Below, in pieces: positions 1 through 4,885 of a stretch of DNA of 6,979 nt (position 1 is its first letter; each line of letters starts with the position of its first letter). The stretch is from an uncultured Collinsella sp. GTDB lineage: Bacteria; Actinomycetota; Coriobacteriia; Coriobacteriales; Coriobacteriaceae. The stretch covers positions 1-6,979 of the forward strand of contig CABRHR010000103.1 of assembly GCA_902470835.1 (NCBI GenBank), read 5' to 3'. A program made the position numbers and the translations under genes. Under the pieces are notes generated by a model. That model did no database searches. It worked only from the letters and a program-made list of their open reading frames with translations, and had not been told where the DNA came from.

Positions 1-45
1 GATAGCGTAGCGTCTCGTGGGCTCGGAGATGTGTATAAGAGACAG
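1..45 (-). other. Sequencing adapter (Nextera, reverse orientation), not genomic
   Basis: Bases 27-45 are the 19-bp Tn5 mosaic end used in Nextera library preparation. Bases 12-26 (GTCTCGTGGGCTCGG) are the Nextera read-2 adapter arm, and 4-11 (AGCGTAGC) look like an i7 index in reverse complement. The segment is the exact reverse complement of the first 45 bases of the adapter at the other end. It is an untrimmed library artefact, so the natural sequence begins at 46 and any open frame that runs into 1-45 is chimeric. Confidence 0.97.
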
Positions 46-362
46 GTGCTGCCGGAGCTCTGTTCGGCGGTAACTTCTCGCAGCTTTCCGCTACTAAGTT
101 CGACTTCAATACGTCCATCCTCATTCTGGTGTTCGTGGTCCTGGGCGGCCTGGGCAACATGCGCGGCTCCGTTATCGCCGCGGCGCTGCTCACGGTGCTC
201 CCCGAGCTGCTCCGTCAGTTCTCGGACTACCGCATGCTCATCTACGCCATCGTGTTGATTCTGGTCATGGTCTTTACTAACAACCCGCAGCTCAAGGCGT
301 TCTTCGCACGCATTAAGGACCGCTTTGCTTCCAAGAAGGAGGTGGCAGCCGATGCCCAGTAA
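46..362 (+). CDS. livM: Branched-chain amino-acid ABC transporter permease LivM, 3' part only
   Basis: This is the C-terminal end of the inner-membrane permease that, with LivH, forms the channel of the Leu/Ile/Val high-affinity importer. The frame is open from the adapter junction (first full codon at 48) to TAA at 360-362, giving about 104 residues of a protein normally near 300-400 aa. Recognisable LivM pieces are the segment LVFVVLGGLGNMRGSVIAA, a hallmark of the last periplasmic/TM region, then LLTVLPELLRQFSDYRMLIY and a final hydrophobic helix (YAIVLILVMVF), ending in a charged cytoplasmic tail (KDRFASKKE). A GTG at 129 is an internal codon, not a start; the true start lies outside the contig. 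The stop overlaps the start of livG by 11 bases, so the two are probably translationally coupled. The binding protein (LivJ/K type) and LivH are not in the window and are expected upstream. Confidence 0.93.
336..342 (+). promoter_or_regulatory. Ribosome-binding site of livG
   Basis: AAGGAGG, a near-perfect anti-16S match inside the 3' end of livM, ends 9 bases before the ATG at 352. It fixes the livG start at 352 rather than at the in-frame TTG at 325, which lies upstream of this site. Confidence 0.85.
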
Positions 363-1212
363 GTTTGAGTTCAACAAGGGCAAGATGGTCCCGTATCCTT
401 CTGGCGCCATCGTTCCCGACCGCGACCTGGGCCAGCGCCCGGCGCTCGAGTGCATCCACCTGGGCATTGAATTCGGCGGCCTTAAGGCAGTCGATGACTT
501 TAGCCTGACCATCGGCAAGACTGAGATCGCCGGTCTCATCGGCCCCAACGGTGCCGGCAAGACCACGGTCTTCAACCTGCTCACCAAGGTGTACCAGCCT
601 ACGCACGGCACCATCCTGCTCGACGGTGAGGACACCTCGGGCAAGTCGGTCTACCAGGTCAACCGCATGGGTATTGCCCGTACGTTCCAGAACATTCGCC
701 TGTTCAACACCATGACGGTGGAGGACAACGTTAAGGTCGGCCTGCACAACCAGGAGCGCTACTCCGGCTTTGAGGGCGTGCTGCGCCTGCCGACGTATTG
801 GAAGCACGAGAAGGCCGCCCACGAGCGCGCCATGGAGCTGCTGTCCATTTTTGACATGGAGCACCTGGCAAATGAACAGGCCGGATCGCTGCCTTACGGC
901 GCCCAACGTCGTCTGGAGATCGTCCGCGCGCTTGCCACCAACCCCAAGCTGCTGTTGCTCGACGAACCTGCCGCCGGCATGAACCCGTCCGAGACCGCAG
1001 AGCTCATGGCGAACATCGTCAAGATTCGCGACACCTTCGGCATCGCCATCATGCTTATCGAGCATGATATGTCGCTCGTTATGAACATCTGCGAGGGCAT
1101 CTGCGTGCTTAACTTTGGTAAGGTCATCGCCAAGGGCACGGCAGAGGAAATCCAGAACAACGACGCCGTTATCGAGGCATATCTGGGTAAGCAGGATAAG
1201 GGGGAGAACTAA
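352..1212 (+). CDS. livG: Branched-chain amino-acid ABC transporter ATP-binding protein LivG
   Basis: Cytoplasmic ATPase subunit (286 aa) that pairs with LivF to power amino-acid import through LivHM. All nucleotide-binding-domain motifs are present: Walker A GPNGAGKTT (64-72), Q-loop Gln113 in ARTFQNIRLF, a signature of the LivG type LPYGAQRR (180-187) in place of LSGGQ, Walker B LLLLDEP (200-206) with catalytic Glu205, and H-loop His238 in LIEHDM. The AAGGAGG at 336-342 selects the ATG at 352. About 30 residues precede the first conserved strand (ALECIHLGIEFGG, from 31), giving an N-terminal extension compared with the roughly 255-aa E. coli protein. It overlaps livM by 11 bases and ends immediately before livF. 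A related importer for another amino acid or for amides/urea cannot be excluded from the ATPase alone, but the livM-livG-livF order supports the branched-chain family. Confidence 0.95.
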   Translation: MPSKFEFNKGKMVPYPSGAIVPDRDLGQRPALECIHLGIEFGGLKAVDDFSLTIGKTEIAGLIGPNGAGKTTVFNLLTKVYQPTHGTILLDGEDTSGKSVYQVNRMGIARTFQNIRLFNTMTVEDNVKVGLHNQERYSGFEGVLRLPTYWKHEKAAHERAMELLSIFDMEHLANEQAGSLPYGAQRRLEIVRALATNPKLLLLDEPAAGMNPSETAELMANIVKIRDTFGIAIMLIEHDMSLVMNICEGICVLNFGKVIAKGTAEEIQNNDAVIEAYLGKQDKGEN

Positions 1213-1926
1213 ATGGCAGAGCCGATGCTTTCCGTCTACAACATCAACGTCTGGTACGGCGCCATCCACGCCATCAAGGACATCTCCTTTAACGTTAACG
1301 AGGGCGAGATCGTGGCCTTGATTGGTGCCAACGGTGCCGGCAAGTCCACAACGCTCAAGACCGTCTCGGGCCTGCTGCGCTCCAAGACCGGCTCCATCAA
1401 GTTTATGGGCGAGGACATTACCCATACGCCCGCTGATAAGCTGGTTGGTAAGGGCCTGGCTCAGGTTCCCGAGGGTCGTCGCGCCTTTTTGCAGATGACG
1501 GTTGAGGAGAACCTGGAGATGGGCGCCTATACGCAGCCCAAGTCCACGGTGGCTCCGGGCCTGGAGCGCGTCTACGAGCAGTTCCCGCGCCTGAAGGAAC
1601 GTCGTCGCCAGGTCGCCGGCACCCTTTCAGGCGGCGAGCAGCAGATGCTCGTTATGGGGCGCGCCCTTATGAGTAACCCCAAACTGCTTATGCTCGACGA
1701 ACCTTCCATGGGTCTGGCGCCGATTCTGATCGAACAGATCTTCCAGATTGTCGAGGACCTGCACAAGGCCGGCACCACGGTGCTTCTGGTCGAGCAAAAC
1801 GCGCAGATGGCGCTTTCCATCGCCACACGCGGTTACGTGCTCGAGACCGGCAAGATCACCATGACCGGCACCGGCCAAGAGCTCCTGCACGACGACAACG
1901 TCCGCAAAGCTTACTTGGGCGGTTAA
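1213..1926 (+). CDS. livF: Branched-chain amino-acid ABC transporter ATP-binding protein LivF
   Basis: Second ATPase subunit (237 aa, the usual LivF length) of the Leu/Ile/Val importer. Motifs in order are Walker A GANGAGKST (38-46), Q-loop Gln84 in LAQVPEGRR (the LivF-specific form), signature LSGGEQQ (138-144), and Walker B LLMLDEP (158-164) with Glu163. At the H-loop position the sequence reads LLVEQNAQ, with Gln195 instead of His; this is normal for LivF and means the LivG/LivF pair is asymmetric. The ATG follows the livG stop with no gap, and its purine-rich site (GGGGGAG, 1200-1206) lies inside the end of livG, indicating coupled translation. It is the last gene of the operon and is followed 11 bases later by an intrinsic terminator. 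The C-terminal block DDNVRKAYLGG is typical of the family. Confidence 0.96.
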   Translation: MAEPMLSVYNINVWYGAIHAIKDISFNVNEGEIVALIGANGAGKSTTLKTVSGLLRSKTGSIKFMGEDITHTPADKLVGKGLAQVPEGRRAFLQMTVEENLEMGAYTQPKSTVAPGLERVYEQFPRLKERRRQVAGTLSGGEQQMLVMGRALMSNPKLLMLDEPSMGLAPILIEQIFQIVEDLHKAGTTVLLVEQNAQMALSIATRGYVLETGKITMTGTGQELLHDDNVRKAYLGG

Positions 1927-1937
1927 TCCATTCAACG

Positions 1938-1974
1938 AAGGGGCGCTGACTATCCTGGTCAGCGCCCCTTTTTT
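1938..1974 (+). terminator. Intrinsic terminator of the liv operon
   Basis: An 11-bp perfect GC-rich stem (GGGGCGCTGAC, 1940-1950, with GTCAGCGCCCC, 1958-1968) with a 7-base loop is followed by six T (1969-1974). Two A residues at 1938-1939 can extend the stem into the T tract. It starts 11 bases after the livF stop and separates the liv operon from cutC. Confidence 0.95.
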
Positions 1975-2089
1975 GGTGCAAGGGAGTCAGGTTGCTTTGC
2001 ATCATAAACAGTCCCTATTCCACCGCAACTTCATGGGGATGTGTGACAATGCCCGTCGGAAAACATCTGCTGTCTTTGGGGGTCTATCT

Positions 2090-2767
2090 ATGCTGTATGA
2101 GTTTTGTGCCGAGAACTTTGAGCGGGTGCCGGCGGCTATCGATGCCGGTGCTAAGCGCATCGAGTTGTGCGACAACCTTGCCGTCGGTGGTACCACGCCC
2201 TCGGCTGGCGTTATCAGCGCTACGGTCGGCTATGCTCACGAGCATGACTCGCGAGTGATGTGCATGATTCGCCCGCGTGGCGGTGACTTTCATTACAACC
2301 AAGACGAGCTGCGCATGATGGAGATGGACCTGGGCCTTGCCGTAAGCGCCGGCGTTGACGGCTTGGTCTTTGGCTGCTGCAAGCCTTGTGCCGGCGGATG
2401 GGCGCTCGATGAACTTACACTCGGCGCCCTCGTGATGGCTGTGGGCTGCGCAACCGAGGAGTGCAAGCGCGGGTCCATCGACATCACCTTCCACATGGCG
2501 TTTGACCAGCTCTCGCCCGAGGCTCAACTCGATGCCGTCGACACACTCGCCGATTGCGGCGTTACGCGCATCCTGACGCACGGCGGTGCCGCCGGCACGC
2601 CGATCGAGGACAACCTGGAGCATCTGTCGCGTCTTATCGAGTGTGCGGGAGACCGCCTGACCATCCTTCCCGGCGGCGGCATTTCCACGGCCAACCGCGA
2701 TACCGTGGCGGCGGCACTGGGCGTCTCCGAGCTCCATGGCACCAAGATCGTGCCGCTGGAGGTATAA
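2090..2767 (+). CDS. cutC: CutC-family protein (copper homeostasis / TIM barrel)
   Basis: A 225-aa soluble protein of the CutC family, a TIM-barrel fold linked to copper handling in some bacteria and in human CUTC; its biochemical activity is unsettled. Family blocks are all present: YEFCAENFE at the N terminus, AGAKRIELCDNLAVGGTTPS (20-39), MIRPRGGDFHYN (59-70), DITFHMAFDQ (131-140), GVTRILTHGG (157-166), LPGGGIS (193-199) and SELHGTK (213-219). Cysteine is frequent (10 residues), including Cys27 in the conserved IELC and an unusual CCKPC at 96-100. The ATG at 2090 is chosen because the family alignment starts there and a GGGGG stretch (2078-2082) lies 7 bases upstream. Longer in-frame starts (TTG at 1973, ATG at 2033) run into the liv terminator or lack a ribosome site. 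The preceding 115 bases show no convincing promoter. It is followed after 3 bases by the DUF4931 gene, so the two are probably co-transcribed. Confidence 0.92.
   Translation: MLYEFCAENFERVPAAIDAGAKRIELCDNLAVGGTTPSAGVISATVGYAHEHDSRVMCMIRPRGGDFHYNQDELRMMEMDLGLAVSAGVDGLVFGCCKPCAGGWALDELTLGALVMAVGCATEECKRGSIDITFHMAFDQLSPEAQLDAVDTLADCGVTRILTHGGAAGTPIEDNLEHLSRLIECAGDRLTILPGGGISTANRDTVAAALGVSELHGTKIVPLEV
2757..2763 (+). promoter_or_regulatory. Ribosome-binding site selecting a GTG start
   Basis: TGGAGGT inside the last codons of cutC ends 7 bases before the GTG at 2771. The strong match and good spacing support GTG as the start of the DUF4931 gene; no ATG in that frame lies near it. Confidence 0.8.
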
Positions 2768-2770
2768 CCC

Positions 2771-3571
2771 GTGGCGCTGGTATTTGACGTTCAGCAGGCG
2801 AACGGTAAGCCCGACGACAACCGTCGTCCCGGCACCGCGTGCCCCTTTTGCGATGCAGAAGGGCTCACCGACATCATTCGCCGTGATGGCGATTGCATTT
2901 GGCTCGAGAATAAGTTCAAGACCCTGCGCGCCACCCGTCAAACCGTGCTGATCGAGTCGGCCGATCACGATGCCGACCTGGTGACCTATGAGCCGGATGA
3001 ACTCCACCATGCGATGCGGTTTGCCCTGGGTTGCTGGCAGCAGATGATCGATTCACAGCAGTATCGAAGCGTGCTCATGTACAAGAACAAGGGTCCGCTC
3101 TCGGGCGGTAGTCTCGTTCATCCGCACATGCAGATTGTGGGTTTGGAGCAGGAAGACGGCTACACTTTGCTGACTTCTGCCAATTTCGAAGGCATCAATG
3201 TCTGGCAACAGGGGAGGATCTCGGTCAACATCTCAACCGAACCCATCATGGGGTTCTTTGAGGTCAACGTTTCAGCCCCGCAGGGAATCGCTGCCAGCGA
3301 TGACACGAGAGACCAAGCCGAGGCGGATCTCTTCGCCGATGCGATCCAGGTGGCTCTGTGCTATATCCTGAACGAGCACCACGGTGGTCGCGCAGAGTCG
3401 TACAACCTGTTCTTCTATCACCTGGGCGGTCGGACCATTGCCAAGGCGCTGCCGCGTTGGGTGGTTTCGCCCTACTTTGTCGGCTATCGTTTGGCCCAGG
3501 TCAATGCTGAGACCACGCTCGATGTCGATGCAGAGCGACTCCGCGCACATCTGGAGGCGCTCACATCGTAA
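2771..3571 (+). CDS. DUF4931-type, galactose-1-phosphate uridylyltransferase-like protein
   Basis: A 266-aa cytoplasmic protein of the GalT/HIT-like fold, starting at GTG. The block KNKGPLSGGSLVHPHMQ (105-121) matches the E. coli GalT active-site block ENKGAAMGCSNPHPHGQ. His119 is therefore the expected nucleotidylated histidine, Gln121 the phosphate-stabilising glutamine and Ser114 the conserved serine. The structural zinc site also seems kept: CPFC gives Cys24 and Cys27, His66 in IESADHDADL aligns with GalT SPDHSKTL, and His117 is the fourth ligand. At 266 aa it is much shorter than classical GalT (about 348 aa). The C-terminal half (RAESYNLFFYHLGG, 207-220) is less recognisable. The family resemblance implies a nucleotidyl- or phosphoryl-transfer enzyme, but the substrate is unknown. 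There are no galK, galE or other sugar genes nearby to support a Leloir-pathway role. It is probably co-transcribed with cutC. Confidence 0.82.
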   Translation: MALVFDVQQANGKPDDNRRPGTACPFCDAEGLTDIIRRDGDCIWLENKFKTLRATRQTVLIESADHDADLVTYEPDELHHAMRFALGCWQQMIDSQQYRSVLMYKNKGPLSGGSLVHPHMQIVGLEQEDGYTLLTSANFEGINVWQQGRISVNISTEPIMGFFEVNVSAPQGIAASDDTRDQAEADLFADAIQVALCYILNEHHGGRAESYNLFFYHLGGRTIAKALPRWVVSPYFVGYRLAQVNAETTLDVDAERLRAHLEALTS

Positions 3572-3595
3572 AGTGAGCGCCCGCACACTGCGGGC
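3556..3595. terminator. Overlapping hairpins between convergent genes, possible bidirectional terminator
   Basis: Two inverted repeats overlap here. The first is GGCGCTCAC (3556-3564) with GTGAGCGCC (3573-3581), whose 8-base loop contains the DUF4931 stop codon. The second is GCCCGCA (3579-3585) with TGCGGGC (3589-3595) around a 3-base loop. They share bases 3579-3581, so only one can form fully at a time. They fill the 27-base gap between the convergent stops. No real T tract follows on the + strand, and only a weak one (CACTTTA) on the - strand, so termination is plausible but not certain. Confidence 0.45.
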
Positions 3596-3598
3596 AGT

Positions 3599-4597
3599 CT
3601 AGCGTGCCATGGCGTTGCGGCCGGCCTCGACACGCTTGCGCTGGGCGGCGCGCTCCTCGCCGGTCAGACGCTCAAAGAGGTGCCCGATAAGCGAGGCGAG
3701 CACCTGCTGAAACAACGTTCCACACATGACGGGAAACACGACTTCGCCCGGAAAGTATTGCGTGGCGATGACGGCGCCCGAAGAGATGTTACGCATGCCG
3801 CAGGTAAAGCACATGGTAGTCGTCTCGCTATATGGCAGATGCAGCGCACGGGCGACCAGAAAACCGACGACAAAGCCGCTGATGGCGAAGGTCAAAATAA
3901 AGAGGGCGACTTCCAGGCGCACCGCGTTCATGTGCAGCACGTACTCGCTCATGGCGGTGGAGTTGGAGGCGATAACGCCCATCATCATGAACTTGCAGGC
4001 GGGCGAGAGCGCGGGGGAGAGCTTCTCGTGTCCCCATCCACGCGTGAGCTCGTTGATCACGATGCCGAGCACGGCGGGGATGGCGATCATAAAGGCCATG
4101 TCCTGCATCATGTTCGGCACATCGATCGAGACGGTGGCACCCAGCAAGAGCTTAAGCGTGAGCGGAATCGTCACAGGGGAGATAACCGAGGACGTCAGGA
4201 TGATGGTGAGCGCGAGCGGGCCGTTGCCGCCGAACATGCTGATCCACATAAAAGCGGTGACGGCCACGGGCACGCTGTACTCGAGCACGATGCCGCAGAC
4301 AAGATTGGGGTTGGAGCCAAAAAAGAGTGACCCTATGGCATACGCCGCGATGGGAATAAGCACTGCCGAGACCAGTAGCGCCAGAATCAGGTGCAGCGGA
4401 CGGTGGGACACCTCGGCTACCTGGTGAAAGGTGTTGCTGAGCGCGCCCTGAAACGTCATAAAGGCGAAGAGGGCGGGAACAATGGGCTTGAGCACGCCGA
4501 TCTGCTGGGGAAAGAGCACGCCGAGCGCCACGCAAATCGGAACGATGATCTGCATATGCCCCGCGAGGAACTTTCCCAGTCCAGCCCATTGCTTCAT
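3599..4597 (-). CDS. Bile acid:sodium symporter (BASS/SBF) family transporter
   Basis: A 332-aa polytopic inner-membrane protein. Around nine or ten hydrophobic segments are visible at roughly 14-30, 36-54, 66-92, 98-121, 127-150, 165-183, 200-215, 228-251, 271-282 and 285-306, followed by a basic cytoplasmic tail (GEERAAQRKRVEAGR). The layout and length fit the BASS/SBF superfamily, secondary transporters for organic anions such as bile acids, pantoate or other carboxylates. The TM9 crossover reads TCGMRN (265-270), corresponding to the EVGMQN type motif of sodium-coupled members. The TM4 crossover reads YSVPVAVTAFMW instead of the usual PGGxxSN. Several sodium ligands are therefore replaced, and substrate and coupling ion cannot be assigned. 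The ATG at 4597 has AGGGAG about 11 bases upstream. The gene converges on the cutC-DUF4931 pair, is divergent from recJ, and stands alone as a transcription unit. Confidence 0.85.
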   Translation of the reverse strand: MKQWAGLGKFLAGHMQIIVPICVALGVLFPQQIGVLKPIVPALFAFMTFQGALSNTFHQVAEVSHRPLHLILALLVSAVLIPIAAYAIGSLFFGSNPNLVCGIVLEYSVPVAVTAFMWISMFGGNGPLALTIILTSSVISPVTIPLTLKLLLGATVSIDVPNMMQDMAFMIAIPAVLGIVINELTRGWGHEKLSPALSPACKFMMMGVIASNSTAMSEYVLHMNAVRLEVALFILTFAISGFVVGFLVARALHLPYSETTTMCFTCGMRNISSGAVIATQYFPGEVVFPVMCGTLFQQVLASLIGHLFERLTGEERAAQRKRVEAGRNAMAR

Positions 4598-4717
4598 ATG
4601 TCCCGTGACTCCCTTTATCCGCGAACTCGTTTGTATGGATATGCTAGACGCTCGTATGCGTCCGTGCGGCTGAAACGCTCGATTATTTCGAGGCCATTAC
4701 CGCCATCGTTTGCCGAA

Positions 4718-4736
4718 ACCGCGGCGCACCGCGGCG
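4718..4736 (+). repeat. Short tandem repeat upstream of the recJ promoter
   Basis: The 9-mer ACCGCGGCG occurs twice (4718-4726 and 4728-4736) with one base between. Each copy contains the palindrome CCGCGG, and the centres are 10 bases apart, about one helical turn. It lies 22 bases upstream of the TATAAT box. It could be a regulator-binding site or chance in GC-rich DNA. Confidence 0.35.
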
Positions 4737-4763
4737 TTTTGCGTCCGCGCTGCACGGTATAAT
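4736..4763 (+). promoter_or_regulatory. Putative sigma-70-type promoter of the leader ORF-recJ unit
   Basis: A perfect -10 box TATAAT is at 4758-4763, rare in this GC-rich sequence, in the 220-base gap between divergent genes. The -35 region is poor: GTTTTG (4736-4741, 16-base spacing) or TTTTGC (4737-4742) are the best candidates, and no extended -10 TG is present. Transcription would start near 4770, giving a leader of about 100 bases before recJ. The weak -35 may point to activator dependence, but that is inference. Confidence 0.6.
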
Positions 4764-4781
4764 AAATCCGTTCAACAGATC

Positions 4782-4799
4782 TGCCTGCCGAAGCGGGCA
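4782..4799 (+). promoter_or_regulatory. Hairpin in the 5' untranslated region of the recJ transcript
   Basis: TGCCTGC (4782-4788) pairs with GCGGGCA (4793-4799), a 7-bp stem with one G-U pair closed by a CGAA tetraloop. It would lie about 12 bases after the predicted transcription start and ends 5 bases before the ribosome site of the leader ORF. It has no T tract and is therefore not a terminator. A role in RNA stability or leader folding is possible. Confidence 0.45.
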
Positions 4800-4819
4800 T
4801 ACACAGAGGACTCATCGCT

Positions 4820-4885
4820 ATGAACCGTGAGAGGTATCGCGGCGACCTGCCCCTATCAGGGGTGGGTGCCTATGTCATCGCTTAA
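4820..4885 (+). CDS. Short leader ORF (21 codons) overlapping the recJ start
   Basis: An ATG at 4820 opens a 21-residue frame starting MNRERYRGDLPL and ending GVGAYVIA, with TAA at 4883-4885. A good ribosome site, AGAGGA (4805-4810), sits 9 bases upstream. The frame covers a hairpin that hides the recJ ribosome site and ends 11 bases past the recJ ATG in a different frame. This is the arrangement expected of a leader peptide whose translation opens the downstream start. The peptide is not recognised and has no run of a single amino acid, as an attenuator would. It may also have no function as a peptide. Confidence 0.55.
   Translation: MNRERYRGDLPLSGVGAYVIA
4845..4867 (+). promoter_or_regulatory. 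Hairpin sequestering the recJ ribosome-binding site
   Basis: ACCTGCCCCT (4845-4854) pairs with AGGGGTGGGT (4858-4867), ten base pairs with two G-U wobbles around the triloop ATC. The 3' arm contains AGGGG (4858-4862), the ribosome site that lies 9 bases before the recJ ATG at 4872. The whole structure lies within the short leader ORF, so a ribosome translating that ORF would melt it and expose the site. This suggests translational coupling; it is read from sequence and not proven. Confidence 0.55.

Noticed and set aside
31..258. Open frame beginning at the first ATG-like codon near the left end
   Set aside because: It starts inside the adapter and lies in a different frame from the well-supported LivM C terminus.
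313..1425. Long antisense open frame (370 codons) across livG and livF
   Set aside because: It is a shadow of the two ATPase genes: low-complexity Val/Leu/Asp/Gly-rich translation, no ribosome site and no recognisable domain.
1991..2050. Possible promoter for cutC (TTGCTT with TATTCC, or TGTGACAAT)
   Set aside because: Neither pairing gives good -10 and -35 boxes together; the match is no better than chance.
1973..2089. Upstream extension of cutC to a TTG at 1973 or ATG at 2033
   Set aside because: The TTG lies in the terminator T tract, neither start has a ribosome site, and the family alignment begins at 2090.
2084..3010. Antisense open frame (308 codons) across cutC and the start of the next gene
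   Set aside because: It mirrors codon-biased coding sequence on the other strand, and crosses the border of two real genes without any domain.
3680..4427. Two + strand open frames inside the transporter gene
   Set aside because: One is rich in His, Asp and Gly repeats typical of an antisense shadow. The - strand frame gives a clear membrane protein.
4678..4692. Small palindrome CTCGA-TTATT-TCGAG, which on the - strand contains AATAAT as a possible -10 for the transporter gene
   Set aside because: The first -10 base is wrong, no -35 is found at a proper distance, and the 5-bp arms are too short to call an operator.
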